Shown here one piece after another: positions 1 through 8,825 of a stretch of 64,000 bases of DNA. The notes below the pieces were generated by a model that was not told where the DNA came from, made no database searches, and saw only the letters and a program-made list of their open reading frames with translations. The DNA lies in the NCBI RefSeq assembly GCF_947499705.1, contig NZ_CANMPJ010000001.1, positions 531,501 to 595,500 on the forward strand. The letters are read 5' to 3'. Every line of letters starts with the position of its first letter. Positions within the stretch are counted from its first letter, which is position 1. The DNA is from an uncultured Erythrobacter sp. Its GTDB lineage: Bacteria > Pseudomonadota > Alphaproteobacteria > Sphingomonadales > Sphingomonadaceae. Position numbers and translations under genes: made by a program.

Positions 1-213
1 ATCCGAAGCGGCGGCGAATTCGTTCCATTCTTTTGGGAGATCGAACGACTTCTCGCTATCCCATTCGAAATCGAGCTCCTCCTGCGGAATCGCGTCGCAA
101 TAGGCCATCGAAGGCGCAGGATCGGGATGGGCCAGCGCGGGGGCGGCAATGCCAAGCACTGCCGAAGCCGCTACGACTTTCCACGCAGCTCGGATCGTCT
201 CTTGTCCCACCAT
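1..213 (-). CDS. Exported protein, N-terminal part only (runs off the left edge)
   Basis: The open frame starts at an ATG at 213 (or GTG at 210) inside the 3' end of rarA, overlapping it by 43 bases, and stays open to the window edge (71 codons). Residues about 8-28 form a signal peptide: a charged start, then a hydrophobic Val/Ala/Leu run ending in an Ala-Leu-Ala cleavage-like site. The mature part is acidic and includes one Cys. The overlap suggests translational coupling with rarA. I do not recognise the family from this fragment. Confidence 0.6.
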   Translation of the reverse strand, partial: MVGQETIRAAWKVVAASAVLGIAAPALAHPDPAPSMAYCDAIPQEELDFEWDSEKSFDLPKEWNEFAAASD

Positions 214-1496
214 TGCATTCGCTCCCTGACCTTACGCTCGAACCCGCGTTCTACCGGCTCGTAGTAGCTCTGCGGCTCCATCCCCTCGGGCCAGTAATTG
301 TCGCCCGAAAAACCGTCTTCGGCATTGTGATCGTAGGCATAGCCTTCGCCATAGCCAATATCTTTCATCAACTTGGTGGGGGCGTTGAGGATGTTGGCAG
401 GCGGCATCAGGCTGCCGGTTTCGCGCGCCGATTTGAAGGCAGACTTTTGCGCGGCATAGGCAGCGTTCGATTTGGGTGCAGTGGCCAGATAAAGGCAGGC
501 TTGCACAATAGCGAGCTCGCCTTCGGGGCTGCCGAGGAACTCATAGGCGTCTTTGGCGGCGAGGCATTGGGTGAGCGCCTGCGGATCGGCTAGTCCAATA
601 TCCTCGCTGGCGAAGCGGACGAGGCGGCGCAGCACGTAGAGTGGTTCCTCTCCGGCGGTCAGCATGCGAGCCATGTAATAGAGCGCCGCTTGCGGATCGC
701 TCCCGCGCAGCGACTTATGCAGCGCGCTGATCAGGTTGTAGTGTCCGTCGCGATCCTTGTCATAGACGGCGACACGGCGTTGCAGGAACTGGCCGAGGCC
801 AGCGGGATCGAGCGGCTCGGTGAGTTTGGCGTTGTAGAGCGTCTCGGCCTGACCAAGCAGGAATCTGCCGTCGCCATCCGCAGATGCGATCAGGGCAGCG
901 CGGGCATCTTCGTCGAGGGGCAGGGGGCCTTCTAACTCCTCTCCGCGAGCAAGCAGCGCTTCCAACGCAGCATGATCGAGCCGTTCGAGGATTAGAACCT
1001 GCGCGCGGCTAAGCAGAGCAGCATTCAGCGCGAAGCTGGGGTTCTCGGTGGTGGCACCAACCAAGGTCACCGTGCCGCGCTCCACGAATGGCAGAAACCC
1101 ATCCTGTTGCGCCCGGTTGAAGCGGTGGATCTCATCCACGAATAGCAGCGTTCGCTGGCCTGCCTGCGCCATCTTGTCCGCTTCGGCAAAAGCCTTCTTG
1201 AGATCAGCCACGCCAGAAAATACTGCGCTAATGGAAGTGAAGCGCATGCCAACGCTGTCGGCGAGCAGGCGCGCAATACTGGTCTTGCCGGTGCCTGGTG
1301 GTCCCCACAGGATCATGCTCGATAGCTTGCCCGCCGCCACCATTCTGCCAATCGCACCTTCGGGGCCGGTCAGATGTTCCTGGCCGATCACCTCGGACAG
1401 ATCGCGCGGGCGCAGGCGATCCGCCAAGGGCGCATCCTCTAGTGCTGCATCCCTGCGCGAGGGCGCAGGGGCGTCTTCTCCAAACAGGTCTGCCAT
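171..1496 (-). CDS. rarA: RarA/MgsA AAA+ recombination factor
   Basis: Replication-associated recombination protein A (MgsA/Mgs1/WRNIP1 family), an AAA+ ATPase that acts at stalled replication forks and gapped DNA. The 441-residue protein has a Walker A GPPGTGKT at residues 65-72, a Walker B LLFVDEIH at 117-124, and the C-terminal oligomerisation region typical of the family, ending in a Trp/Arg-rich tail. I chose the ATG at 1496; the frame extends four codons further to a TTG at 1508 with no better ribosome site. It is divergent from the padR-type gene and overlaps an exported-protein gene at its 3' end. Confidence 0.95.
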   Translation of the reverse strand: MADLFGEDAPAPSRRDAALEDAPLADRLRPRDLSEVIGQEHLTGPEGAIGRMVAAGKLSSMILWGPPGTGKTSIARLLADSVGMRFTSISAVFSGVADLKKAFAEADKMAQAGQRTLLFVDEIHRFNRAQQDGFLPFVERGTVTLVGATTENPSFALNAALLSRAQVLILERLDHAALEALLARGEELEGPLPLDEDARAALIASADGDGRFLLGQAETLYNAKLTEPLDPAGLGQFLQRRVAVYDKDRDGHYNLISALHKSLRGSDPQAALYYMARMLTAGEEPLYVLRRLVRFASEDIGLADPQALTQCLAAKDAYEFLGSPEGELAIVQACLYLATAPKSNAAYAAQKSAFKSARETGSLMPPANILNAPTKLMKDIGYGEGYAYDHNAEDGFSGDNYWPEGMEPQSYYEPVERGFERKVRERMQWWDKRRSELRGKS

Positions 1497-1570
1497 TCGT
1501 CGGATCAAATAGGCGACTGGTCAGAAATTTCCATCGCCCTCCCAAATTCGGGGTTGTATCGAAACATCTG

Positions 1571-1591
1571 CGATATATCTTAGTGCTATCG
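1571..1591. promoter_or_regulatory. Inverted repeat, possible PadR operator
   Basis: CGATA at 1571-1575 and TATCG at 1587-1591 form an inverted repeat around an AT-rich centre (ATATATCTTAG). It lies 35 bases before the padR-type start, in the 129-base gap it shares with divergent rarA. PadR proteins commonly bind AT-rich dyads of this kind at their own promoters. Autoregulation is inference. Confidence 0.4.
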
Positions 1592-1625
1592 AAGATGCAT
1601 AGATGCGTTTCTAAAGGAGAGACAG

Positions 1626-2288
1626 ATGACCTGGAACAAAGGCCGTAAATATCGCCGCGGCAATGCGGCGTGGCAAATGTACGGACCGCTGATGGCGGCA
1701 ATGGCCGCTTCCGGCGGAAAGTGGGGATCCGATTGGGGCTCTGGCTGGGGCGACGACATGCGCGATACCATGGGCGGAGGCTCTGGTGGTCGCCGGCGTC
1801 GTCGCGGACGGATGTTCGGCTCCGGAGAGCTGCGACTGGCAATGCTGGCACTGATCGCGGAGGAGCCGCGCCACGGATATGAGCTGATCAAAGCGATCGA
1901 AGACCTTACCGGCGGTGGCTACGCGCCAAGCCCGGGTGCAGTCTATCCAACACTCCAACTGCTTGAAGACGAGGGCAAGATCAAACCCGCGAAGGCCAAA
2001 GGCAAAGCCAAGGATGCCGACGCCGGAAGCAAGAAGCCGTTTGAAGCGACGAAGGATGGCAAGGCCGAACTCGAAGAACGCAAGGATGAGGTCGAAACCC
2101 TCATGGGCCGCCTCAACGAACACGGCGAACGCGCTGAGAAGGTCCGCTCACCCGACCTCTTCCGCGCCATGGGCAACCTTGCCAATGTGCTCAAGAACCG
2201 CGCCCGGGCGGGTAAACTCGATCAGGATGTGATGAACGAGATCGTCGACATTATCGACGAGGTCGCCAAGCGGATCGAGCGTATTTAG
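1626..2288 (+). CDS. PadR-family transcriptional regulator
   Basis: A 220-residue regulator. The first about 65 residues are a Gly/Trp/Arg-rich, low-complexity segment ending in a run of five Arg. The PadR winged helix spans about 68-145, with the family pattern RHGYELIKAIE followed by SPGAVYPTLQLLEDEG. A Lys-rich linker and a C-terminal helical dimerisation region follow. PadR proteins usually repress an adjacent gene in response to a small molecule or stress; no obvious target other than itself and rarA is next door. The start is supported by an AAGGAGAG ribosome site 7 bases upstream. The basic N-terminal extension is longer than in classical PadR. Confidence 0.85.
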   Translation: MTWNKGRKYRRGNAAWQMYGPLMAAMAASGGKWGSDWGSGWGDDMRDTMGGGSGGRRRRRGRMFGSGELRLAMLALIAEEPRHGYELIKAIEDLTGGGYAPSPGAVYPTLQLLEDEGKIKPAKAKGKAKDADAGSKKPFEATKDGKAELEERKDEVETLMGRLNEHGERAEKVRSPDLFRAMGNLANVLKNRARAGKLDQDVMNEIVDIIDEVAKRIERI

Positions 2289-2300
2289 TTCGCTACTGCG

Positions 2301-2429
2301 CCGGGATCACCCGCTCCCTCCGCCCTCCCACCCGGATTGTATCCCGGTAGGCATTGGGTGGAAGGCCAACCACGGGAAACAGTCTCCCGGACTGTTTCCA
2401 CTAATGGTCGCAGGGAGCGGGTGACCCGG
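2301..2429. repeat. Nested palindromic intergenic element
   Basis: Outer arms at 2301-2319 and 2412-2429 are reverse complements apart from one extra base. Inside them sits a perfect 10-bp hairpin (2375-2384 with 2390-2399, 5-base loop) and a weaker CACCC/GGGTG pairing. It lies directly after the padR-type stop. It may end that transcript, or be a member of a dispersed palindromic family. Confidence 0.6.
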
Positions 2430-2537
2430 TCTTCACGAACAAGAACATCGGATCGTTAATCGATTTGCCGCCGACAACTATCAGGCTTAGTCTCTCCGCA
2501 TGGATCGGGTCGCACCGATGGATGGGGAGGGAAACCC

Positions 2538-2960
2538 ATGAATAGCGCAACAAAAACGCCGAGGCACGTGTGGGTGGTAGGCGTGCTGACATTGCTTTGG
2601 AATTCAGTTGGCGGCTTCAGCTACACAATGACGCGGCTGGGCAAGCTCGCGGATCTGGGCATGAGTGAAACCGAGATCGCGTTCTTTGAGAGCAGTCCCG
2701 TCTGGTCCAACGCATTCTGGGCCCTAGGGGTGTGGGGTGCGATCGCAGGGTCGGTGCTGATCCTTCTCCGTTCACGCTTCGCGGTGCACGCAGTTGTGAT
2801 CGCGATTGTCGGCCTTCTCGGATCGAATACTTATCAATACGCTATCGCAGATATTCCCGAGAGCCTGCAAAGCCCGGCGCTCACGCTCATGATCTGGGCA
2901 ACGACCTTGTTCATGTTGTTCTATGCGTCTCGTATGACGCGCGCGGGCGTGCTGAGATAA
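2538..2960 (+). CDS. Small four-helix membrane protein, function unknown
   Basis: A 140-residue protein with about four hydrophobic segments (residues about 10-28, 55-75, 80-98 and 110-130) separated by short charged loops, so an inner-membrane protein. A GGGGAGGG ribosome site precedes the ATG. It stands alone between the palindromic element and the convergent glycosyltransferase gene. Similar proteins are common in sphingomonads under uninformative names; I cannot assign a function. Confidence 0.7.
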   Translation: MNSATKTPRHVWVVGVLTLLWNSVGGFSYTMTRLGKLADLGMSETEIAFFESSPVWSNAFWALGVWGAIAGSVLILLRSRFAVHAVVIAIVGLLGSNTYQYAIADIPESLQSPALTLMIWATTLFMLFYASRMTRAGVLR

Positions 2961-2991
2961 ATGGTTTTCCGGTAGAGCCGTAAACGAGCGG

Positions 2992-4176
2992 TTATGCTGC
3001 CAGTTCGGCAGCTTCTGCCGCTTGGAGCGCGTGCCGATCCTCGACCAGGCGGACATAGGTGTCCGCAACCACCTGATTGATCGCGTCCCAGCTGTATTCG
3101 CAGGCTCGTGCAGCCCCCGCTTCGCCGTGCTCCGCGCGTAGGGCGTGGTCGGTGCAATAGGGCGCGATCGCTTCGGCGTAGGCCGCCGCATCACCCGGCG
3201 GAACAAGTCTGCCGGTCTCGCCGTCATGGACGAGGCTCGATGCTCCGGTTGCGCCTGCGGCTACCACCGGCAGGCCGCAGGCCATGGCTTCCAGCGTTAC
3301 ATTGCCGAACGTCTCCGTGATCGACGGGTTGAAGAACACATCGCCGCTTGCGAGCGCTTGCCCCAATTCCCCGCCGGTTTTGAACCCGGCAAAGATGCCT
3401 CCGGGTAGCGCCTCTTCAAACCATCCGCGCGCTGGGCCATCCCCAATCACCAGCACCTTATGCGGCACCTGCCGCTTGCGCATTTGCACGATGGTCTCGG
3501 CAAAGACGTCGAGGCCCTTTTCCATGACCAACCGGCCGAGAAAGACGATCGCCACGTCATCATCGGCGAGGCCAAGCGAGCGGCGCCATTCGAGATCGCG
3601 CTTCTCCGGCGCAAAGATCGTGCGGTCGACACCGCGCGACCACAGGCCGATATCGTCGTGCATCTTCTGCGCGAGCAGCTCGTCGATCATGCTCTGCGAC
3701 GGGGCGACCAGCGCGTCGCAGCGATTATAGAACCGCCGAAGCATCTTCACGACTAGCGGTTCCAGAAAACCTAGCTTGTAATAGCGCGGGTAGGTCTCGA
3801 ACCGCGTGTGGACCGAGGCAAGCACTGGGACATCATGATCCTGCGCCCAGCGCAGCGCCGCGTGGCCCGATGGATCGGGCGACGACACATGCACGATATT
3901 GGGTTTGAACCGCGCAAGGTCCCGCTTGGCTCTCGAACCCAGTCCGGTCGGAATCCGATATTCACCGCGTCCGAACGGCATTCCAATCGACGGCGTGCCA
4001 ATCAACTCACCGGTCGGCTCGAAAGCGGGTTTTTCTACCGTTGGCGAGTAGACGCGCACCTTCGCGCCTTTCTCCAGCAGCGAACCCACGAGACGATTGA
4101 GCGCCTGATTGGCCCCATCGCGGGTGTAGTTGTAATTGCCACTGAACAGCGCAATGCGGAGGTCGGAGATTTCCAT
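2992..4176 (-). CDS. GT4-type glycosyltransferase (GT-B fold)
   Basis: A 394-residue GT-B glycosyltransferase. The N-terminal domain begins with a nucleotide-fold strand and a Gly-rich loop (residues 6-22). The C-terminal donor domain has GRLVMEKG (214-221), GDGPAR (245-250) and the retaining-GT pair E288/E296 in ITETFGNVTLEAMACG. It probably transfers a sugar from a nucleotide sugar to a lipid or polysaccharide acceptor at the cytoplasmic face; the acceptor is unknown. The frame extends 39 codons upstream, but the ATG at 4176 matches where the fold starts. It is divergent from serC across a 149-base gap. Confidence 0.9.
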   Translation of the reverse strand: MEISDLRIALFSGNYNYTRDGANQALNRLVGSLLEKGAKVRVYSPTVEKPAFEPTGELIGTPSIGMPFGRGEYRIPTGLGSRAKRDLARFKPNIVHVSSPDPSGHAALRWAQDHDVPVLASVHTRFETYPRYYKLGFLEPLVVKMLRRFYNRCDALVAPSQSMIDELLAQKMHDDIGLWSRGVDRTIFAPEKRDLEWRRSLGLADDDVAIVFLGRLVMEKGLDVFAETIVQMRKRQVPHKVLVIGDGPARGWFEEALPGGIFAGFKTGGELGQALASGDVFFNPSITETFGNVTLEAMACGLPVVAAGATGASSLVHDGETGRLVPPGDAAAYAEAIAPYCTDHALRAEHGEAGAARACEYSWDAINQVVADTYVRLVEDRHALQAAEAAELAA

Positions 4177-4325
4177 TGGTCGCCCGTCTAGGCGAAACGT
4201 CGCGGAGATTCCACACTCCACCATTCTCAATTCGATCTTCATTGACTTGTTACCGTCTGGCTCTAAAGCCGCCGACGGGCCACGCGGTCCCAACGCCGCG
4301 CGTGCTCTCTGTAAGGAGAGAATAC

Positions 4326-5504
4326 ATGACTGAACGTACCCGTGGGCTCTTGCATGAGCCCCCGCTCAAGCCTGAGCGTCCGCAATTTTCCTCCGGTCCT
4401 ACGGTTAAATTCCCAGGCTGGTCCCTCGACAAGCTGAAAACCGATTCGCTCGGTCGCTCGCACCGTTCGGCGCTGGCGAAAGGTCGTTTGAAATACGCGA
4501 TAGACCTGACGCGCGAGCTTTTGGGCGTGCCTGACGACTATCTCGTCGGTATCATGCCCGCATCGGACACCGGCGCTCTCGAAGCGGCGATGTGGACCAT
4601 GCTTGATCCCGCGCGCCCGGCCACGGTTGCGGCGTGGGAGAGCTTTGGCAATGTCTGGATTCAGGACGCGGTGAAGCAGCTCAAGCTGCCCAACTTGCAA
4701 ACGCTCAGCGCCGATTATGGGGAGATCCCCGATCTCACCACAATTCCGCAGCGCAACGATGTCGTCTTCACCTGGAATGGCACAACATCGGGCGCGATGA
4801 TCCCGAACACCGACTGGCTGGAGCCGGGCCGCGAGGGGATCACGATCAACGACGCCACCAGCGCCATTTTCGCGATGGAAATGGACTGGCCGAAACTCGA
4901 TGCCACCACTTTCAGCTGGCAAAAGGTGATGGGCAGCGAAGCTCAGCACGGCATGCTGATCCTGTCGCCCAAAGCGGTTGAGCGGATCGAAAGCTATGAT
5001 CCCGCATGGCCGCTGCCAAAGCTCTTCCGCATCAAGAAGGGCGACACAATCAACAAGGGCATCTTTGAAGGCGCAACCATCAACACGCCTTCGCTGCTGG
5101 CGACCGAAGATTATATCGCGGCGCTTGAATGGGCGAAGTCGATTGGCGGACGCAAGGCGATGTTCGAACGCGCCAACGCCAACGCCAAGATCGTGAAAGA
5201 CTGGATCGAAGCAAAGCCTTGGCTGCGCAATATGGCCTCCGATCCGGCACTGCGCACGAATACTGGCGTCTGCATGATGTTCCAGGGCGACTGGTACGAA
5301 AGCCTCTCGGCTGAAGATCAGGCGGCTGTCCCGAAGAAAATCGTCAAGCTGCTCGAAGAGCGCAATGTTGGCTACGATTTCAACGGCTATCGCGACGCCC
5401 CGCCGAGTCTGCGCATCTGGTGCGGTGGCACTCTCGAGCAAGAGGACATTCAGCGCCTCCTGCCGTGGATCGAGTGGGCCTACGAGTCCGTCAAGAACGG
5501 CTGA
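4326..5504 (+). CDS. serC: Phosphoserine aminotransferase
   Basis: Catalyses 3-phosphohydroxypyruvate + glutamate to phosphoserine, the second step of serine synthesis; PLP enzyme of class V. In this 392-residue protein NDATSAIFAMEMDW (from 174) carries the PLP-binding Asp and SWQK (K200) supplies the Schiff-base lysine. It is the longer alphaproteobacterial type of SerC. The frame is open 50 codons further upstream, but the ATG at 4326 has a strong AAGGAGAG site 6 bases before it. serA follows 92 bases later on the same strand, so the two are probably co-transcribed. Confidence 0.95.
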   Translation: MTERTRGLLHEPPLKPERPQFSSGPTVKFPGWSLDKLKTDSLGRSHRSALAKGRLKYAIDLTRELLGVPDDYLVGIMPASDTGALEAAMWTMLDPARPATVAAWESFGNVWIQDAVKQLKLPNLQTLSADYGEIPDLTTIPQRNDVVFTWNGTTSGAMIPNTDWLEPGREGITINDATSAIFAMEMDWPKLDATTFSWQKVMGSEAQHGMLILSPKAVERIESYDPAWPLPKLFRIKKGDTINKGIFEGATINTPSLLATEDYIAALEWAKSIGGRKAMFERANANAKIVKDWIEAKPWLRNMASDPALRTNTGVCMMFQGDWYESLSAEDQAAVPKKIVKLLEERNVGYDFNGYRDAPPSLRIWCGGTLEQEDIQRLLPWIEWAYESVKNG

Positions 5505-5510
5505 TTTTCC

Positions 5511-5533
5511 GGCGGCCCGCGCGCCGGGCCGCC
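5511..5533 (+). terminator. GC-rich hairpin in the serC-serA gap
   Basis: GGCGGCCCG (5511-5519) pairs perfectly with CGGGCCGCC (5525-5533) across a 5-base loop, 6 bases after the serC stop. No run of T follows, so it is more likely an mRNA-stabilising or attenuating hairpin than a full intrinsic terminator. Confidence 0.5.
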
Positions 5534-5596
5534 GCTTCCTCCCCAATTTCCAGCCGACGCGCTTCTGCGATTGCGAGCTGATGCAAGGAATTCCCC

Positions 5597-7180
5597 ATGA
5601 CAAAACCCAAAGTACTCATCTCTGACAAGATGGACCCGAACGCCGCGCGCATTTTTGAAGAGCGCGGCTGCGATGTTGATGTGATCACCGGCGAAAGCCC
5701 CGAGGAATTGAAGGCCCGCATTGGTGAATATCACGGCCTCGCGATCCGCAGCTCGACCAAGGTGACGCCAGAGATTCTCGATGCAGCGACCAATCTGAGG
5801 GTCATCGGCCGGGCTGGCATCGGCGTCGACAATGTCGATATCCCTTATGCCAGCGGCAAGGGCGTTGTGGTCATGAACACCCCGTTCGGAAACTCGATCA
5901 CCACTGCCGAACACGCCATTGCGATGACAATGGCGCTGGCGCGGATGATCCCGGCGGCCAACACCCGCACTCAGCAAGGCGAGTGGCCCAAGAAAGACTT
6001 CATGGGTGTCGAAGTGACCGGCAAGACCGTCGGCCTGATCGGCGCGGGCAATATCGGTTCGATCTTCGCCAGCCGCGCGCAGGGCCTGAAGATGAAGGTC
6101 ATCGCTTACGATCCGTTCCTGACCGAGGACCGCGCCGTCGAAATGGGCGTCGAAAAAGTCGATCTCGACACGCTGCTGTCGCGCGCTGACTTTGTGACCC
6201 TGCACACCCCATTGACCGACGAAACCCGCAACATCCTGAGTCGTGAGCGGCTCGAAAATGCCAAGCCGGGCATTCGCATCGTGAACTGCGCGCGCGGCGG
6301 CCTGATTGACGAAGCGGCTTTGCGTGATTGCCTCGAAAGCGGGCAGGTCGCAGGCGCGGCTTTGGACGTGTTCGCTCAGGAGCCTGCGAAGGAGAACCCA
6401 CTGTTCGGCGCGCCGAATTTCATCTGTACGCCCCACCTCGGTGCTTCGACGACCGAAGCGCAGGTCAATGTTGCATTGCAGGTCGCCGAGCAGATGGCCG
6501 ACTATCTGGTCAATGGCGGTGTCACCAACGCACTCAACATGCCGTCGCTGTCCGCTGAAGAAGCACCTAAGCTGAAGCCTTACATGGCGCTCGCAGAAAA
6601 GCTCGGCAGCCTTGTCGGCCAGCTTGCCCACGGCAACCTGACCAAGATCAGCATCGAGCGCGAAGGCGCGGCGGCTGAGTTGAATGGCAAGCCGATCACC
6701 GGCGCTGTACTGTCCGGCTTTATGCGCCGCTATTCCGACACGGTGAATATGGTCAACGCGCCATATCTCGCCAAGGAACGCGGGCTGGAAGTCAGCGAGA
6801 TCCGTCACGAGCGTGACGGTGCATTCAACACGCTGATCCGTGTCTCTGTGGAAACAGACCAAGGGACGCGTTCGGTCGCTGGCACCTTATTCGGCAATGA
6901 AGCCCCACGCTTGGTCGAGATTTTCGGCATCGGGATCGAAGCTGATCTCGCTGGCGACATGCTCTATGTGGTGAACGACGATAAGCCCGGCTTTATTGGC
7001 CGGATCGGGACGCTGCTGGGCAATCACGGCATCAATATCGGCACATTCAACCTCGGCCGCCGTGATGCTGGCGGGGAAGCGGTGCTGCTGCTGAGTCTTG
7101 ATGAAGCGCTGAAGGCCGAGACCATTGCCGAGGTCGAACAGGTCGAAGGCGTCAACATGGCGAAGTCGCTCGCTTTTTGA
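5597..7180 (+). CDS. serA: D-3-phosphoglycerate dehydrogenase
   Basis: First step of serine synthesis, oxidising 3-phosphoglycerate with NAD+. The 527-residue length is that of the long form, with an extra allosteric substrate-binding domain before the C-terminal ACT domain. The NAD-binding Rossmann motif GLIGAGNIGS lies at about 146-155, followed by the catalytic Arg/Glu/His region of D-2-hydroxyacid dehydrogenases. The ACT domain occupies about the last 75 residues (from LYVVNDDKPGFIGRIG). An AAGGAA ribosome site precedes the ATG. It lies downstream of serC. Confidence 0.96.
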   Translation: MTKPKVLISDKMDPNAARIFEERGCDVDVITGESPEELKARIGEYHGLAIRSSTKVTPEILDAATNLRVIGRAGIGVDNVDIPYASGKGVVVMNTPFGNSITTAEHAIAMTMALARMIPAANTRTQQGEWPKKDFMGVEVTGKTVGLIGAGNIGSIFASRAQGLKMKVIAYDPFLTEDRAVEMGVEKVDLDTLLSRADFVTLHTPLTDETRNILSRERLENAKPGIRIVNCARGGLIDEAALRDCLESGQVAGAALDVFAQEPAKENPLFGAPNFICTPHLGASTTEAQVNVALQVAEQMADYLVNGGVTNALNMPSLSAEEAPKLKPYMALAEKLGSLVGQLAHGNLTKISIEREGAAAELNGKPITGAVLSGFMRRYSDTVNMVNAPYLAKERGLEVSEIRHERDGAFNTLIRVSVETDQGTRSVAGTLFGNEAPRLVEIFGIGIEADLAGDMLYVVNDDKPGFIGRIGTLLGNHGINIGTFNLGRRDAGGEAVLLLSLDEALKAETIAEVEQVEGVNMAKSLAF

Positions 7181-7190
7181 TGAATGCGTC

Positions 7191-7290
7191 GCCCCGGGCC
7201 CTTCGGCGCGCTCATGAGACCCTTGACCCGGGGCCGCTATCCGCACAGTCGGACGACAACTGACAGAGATCCCGGATCAGGTCCGGGATG
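7191..7290. repeat. Two palindromic repeat units (REP-like)
   Basis: GCCCCGGG (7191-7198) and CCCGGGGC (7227-7234) form one long-loop palindrome. TCCCGGA (7270-7276) and TCCGGGA (7282-7288) form a second, tighter hairpin. Short palindromes of the second type are widespread between genes in alphaproteobacteria. They sit between serA and hisZ and may end or process the serA transcript. Confidence 0.5.
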
Positions 7291-7303
7291 ACGGATAGAT
7301 GTG

Positions 7304-8410
7304 ATGACCCAATCAACCGACCTCCTGCCTGAAGGCCTCGAAGACCGTCTGACGCAATCGGCAGCGCGCATCACCAGCGCCATGCGTGCCTGCCTCGATG
7401 TGCTGGACGCGCATGGTTATGACCGCGTGCGCCCGCCGCTGCTCGAGTTCGAACGTTCGCTGTCGAGCCGGATGAAGGGCATTCACAGCCGCAAAATGTT
7501 CCGCTTTGTCGATCCGGCGAGCTTGCGCACGCTTGCTCTGCGTAGCGACATCACCCCGCAGATTGGGCGCATCGCAGCAACCAGCATGAAGGACGCCCCG
7601 CGTCCGCTGCGAATGGCCTATTGCGGCGACACCGCGCTGATTCAGGCAAGCCAGCTCGATCCGGCGCGTGAGCGCCTACAACTGGGCGGCGAGTTGATCG
7701 GGGCCGACACGGTGGCTGCTGCGAGTGAAATCGTGATGGTCGCGATCGAAGCGATGAAAGCGGCGGGCATGACCGGTGTATCGGTCGATTTCACGCTCCC
7801 CGATCTGGTCGACACACTGACGGCGCAGGATATGTCCATGTCTGCCGATACGGTCGAAGCAATCCGGCGAGAGCTGGATACAAAAGACGCCGGGGGCCTG
7901 AAGGCTGTCGGCGGCGAAGCCTATCTTCCACTGCTGTACGCGACCGGGCCGTTTTCAGACGCGATGGCGAAACTGCGCGAGCTCGATGCCGGCGGTGAAC
8001 TCGCCACCCGGCTCGACGGGCTTGAGGCTATCGCGGGACGGATCGGTGATGCAGCGCGTATCACGCTTGATCCAACCGAGCGCTATGGCTTCGAGTACCA
8101 AAGCTGGTTCGGCTTCACGCTTTACGCCGAAGGGCTACGCGGCGCGGCTGGGCGCGGGGGAACCTACGCGATCGGCGGAAGCGAAGAGGCCGCGACGGGT
8201 TTCACTTTGTATGTGAACCGACTCGCGGAAGTGGCGCAGGATGTTGAGGCCGCCAAGACGCTATTCCTGCCGCTTGGGCATGACATAGACGCAGCGGCGC
8301 GGCTTCGCAGCGAGGGATGGCGTACCATCGCTCAATTGGCCGTAGGCGACGATCCAGCCGGGCTTGGCTGCACACACCGGCTGGAAGGTACGTCGGCCAC
8401 ACCGATCTAG
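7304..8410 (+). CDS. hisZ: ATP phosphoribosyltransferase regulatory subunit
   Basis: A catalytically inactive histidyl-tRNA-synthetase paralogue that activates the short form of HisG in the first step of histidine synthesis. The 368-residue protein shows class II aaRS-like features: the RPPLLEFERSLSSRMKG segment near residue 47 and DITPQIGRIAAT (motif 2 region). It lacks the C-terminal anticodon-binding domain, as HisZ does. The ATG at 7304 is preceded in frame by a GTG at 7301. A serA-hisZ-purA neighbourhood is common in alphaproteobacteria. hisG is not in this window. Confidence 0.9.
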   Translation: MTQSTDLLPEGLEDRLTQSAARITSAMRACLDVLDAHGYDRVRPPLLEFERSLSSRMKGIHSRKMFRFVDPASLRTLALRSDITPQIGRIAATSMKDAPRPLRMAYCGDTALIQASQLDPARERLQLGGELIGADTVAAASEIVMVAIEAMKAAGMTGVSVDFTLPDLVDTLTAQDMSMSADTVEAIRRELDTKDAGGLKAVGGEAYLPLLYATGPFSDAMAKLRELDAGGELATRLDGLEAIAGRIGDAARITLDPTERYGFEYQSWFGFTLYAEGLRGAAGRGGTYAIGGSEEAATGFTLYVNRLAEVAQDVEAAKTLFLPLGHDIDAAARLRSEGWRTIAQLAVGDDPAGLGCTHRLEGTSATPI

Positions 8411-8426
8411 CCAAAGAGGCTGACAA

Positions 8427-8816
8427 ATGAGCGACAAGGCAACAACGGTTTCAATCGATCCTGATCCGCTCGCGCCCTATGCGATCGCGCCGGCCTGGCG
8501 GGTAGGCGATCTCGTATTTCTCTCCGGTCAGGCGGCCATTGCCGAAGACGGTTCGATCGTCGATGAAGCCGACTTCGATGCGCAATTGAGCCAGACCTTC
8601 GCCAACATCGAGCGCGTTCTGGAAGCGGCTGGTGCGACCATGTCAGACATCGTCAAAGTCACGATTTACCTCACGGACATGGCCAATTTTCCAAAGATCG
8701 TCGAGGCGCGAAAGCGCTACTTCACGGCGCCTTATCCCGCTGACACGACTGTCGAAGTGTCATCGCTCGCTTTGCCGGAATTGATGGTGGAAATCGACGT
8801 AATCGCGGCCGCTTAG
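8427..8816 (+). CDS. RidA/YjgF-family protein
   Basis: A 129-residue single-domain RidA-superfamily protein. Family members hydrolyse reactive enamine/imine intermediates such as 2-aminoacrylate from PLP enzymes, or act in specialised degradations. Visible family features are GDLVFLSGQAA near residues 26-36, DIVKVTIYLTDMANF near 72-86, and a C-terminal VEVSSLALPELMVEID. The position equivalent to the catalytic Arg of canonical RidA is not obvious, so it may be one of the Rid subfamilies rather than archetypal RidA. It lies 16 bases after hisZ and is probably co-transcribed. Confidence 0.85.
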   Translation: MSDKATTVSIDPDPLAPYAIAPAWRVGDLVFLSGQAAIAEDGSIVDEADFDAQLSQTFANIERVLEAAGATMSDIVKVTIYLTDMANFPKIVEARKRYFTAPYPADTTVEVSSLALPELMVEIDVIAAA

Positions 8817-8825
8817 GTCGCTGAA

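Noticed and set aside
4263-5603. Long minus-strand open frame (446 codons) opposite serC
   Set aside because: It is the antisense shadow of serC, typical of high-GC DNA; composition is rich in Arg/His without any domain.
5480-6862. Long minus-strand open frame (460 codons) opposite serA
   Set aside because: Antisense shadow of serA; the serA protein has full family motifs.
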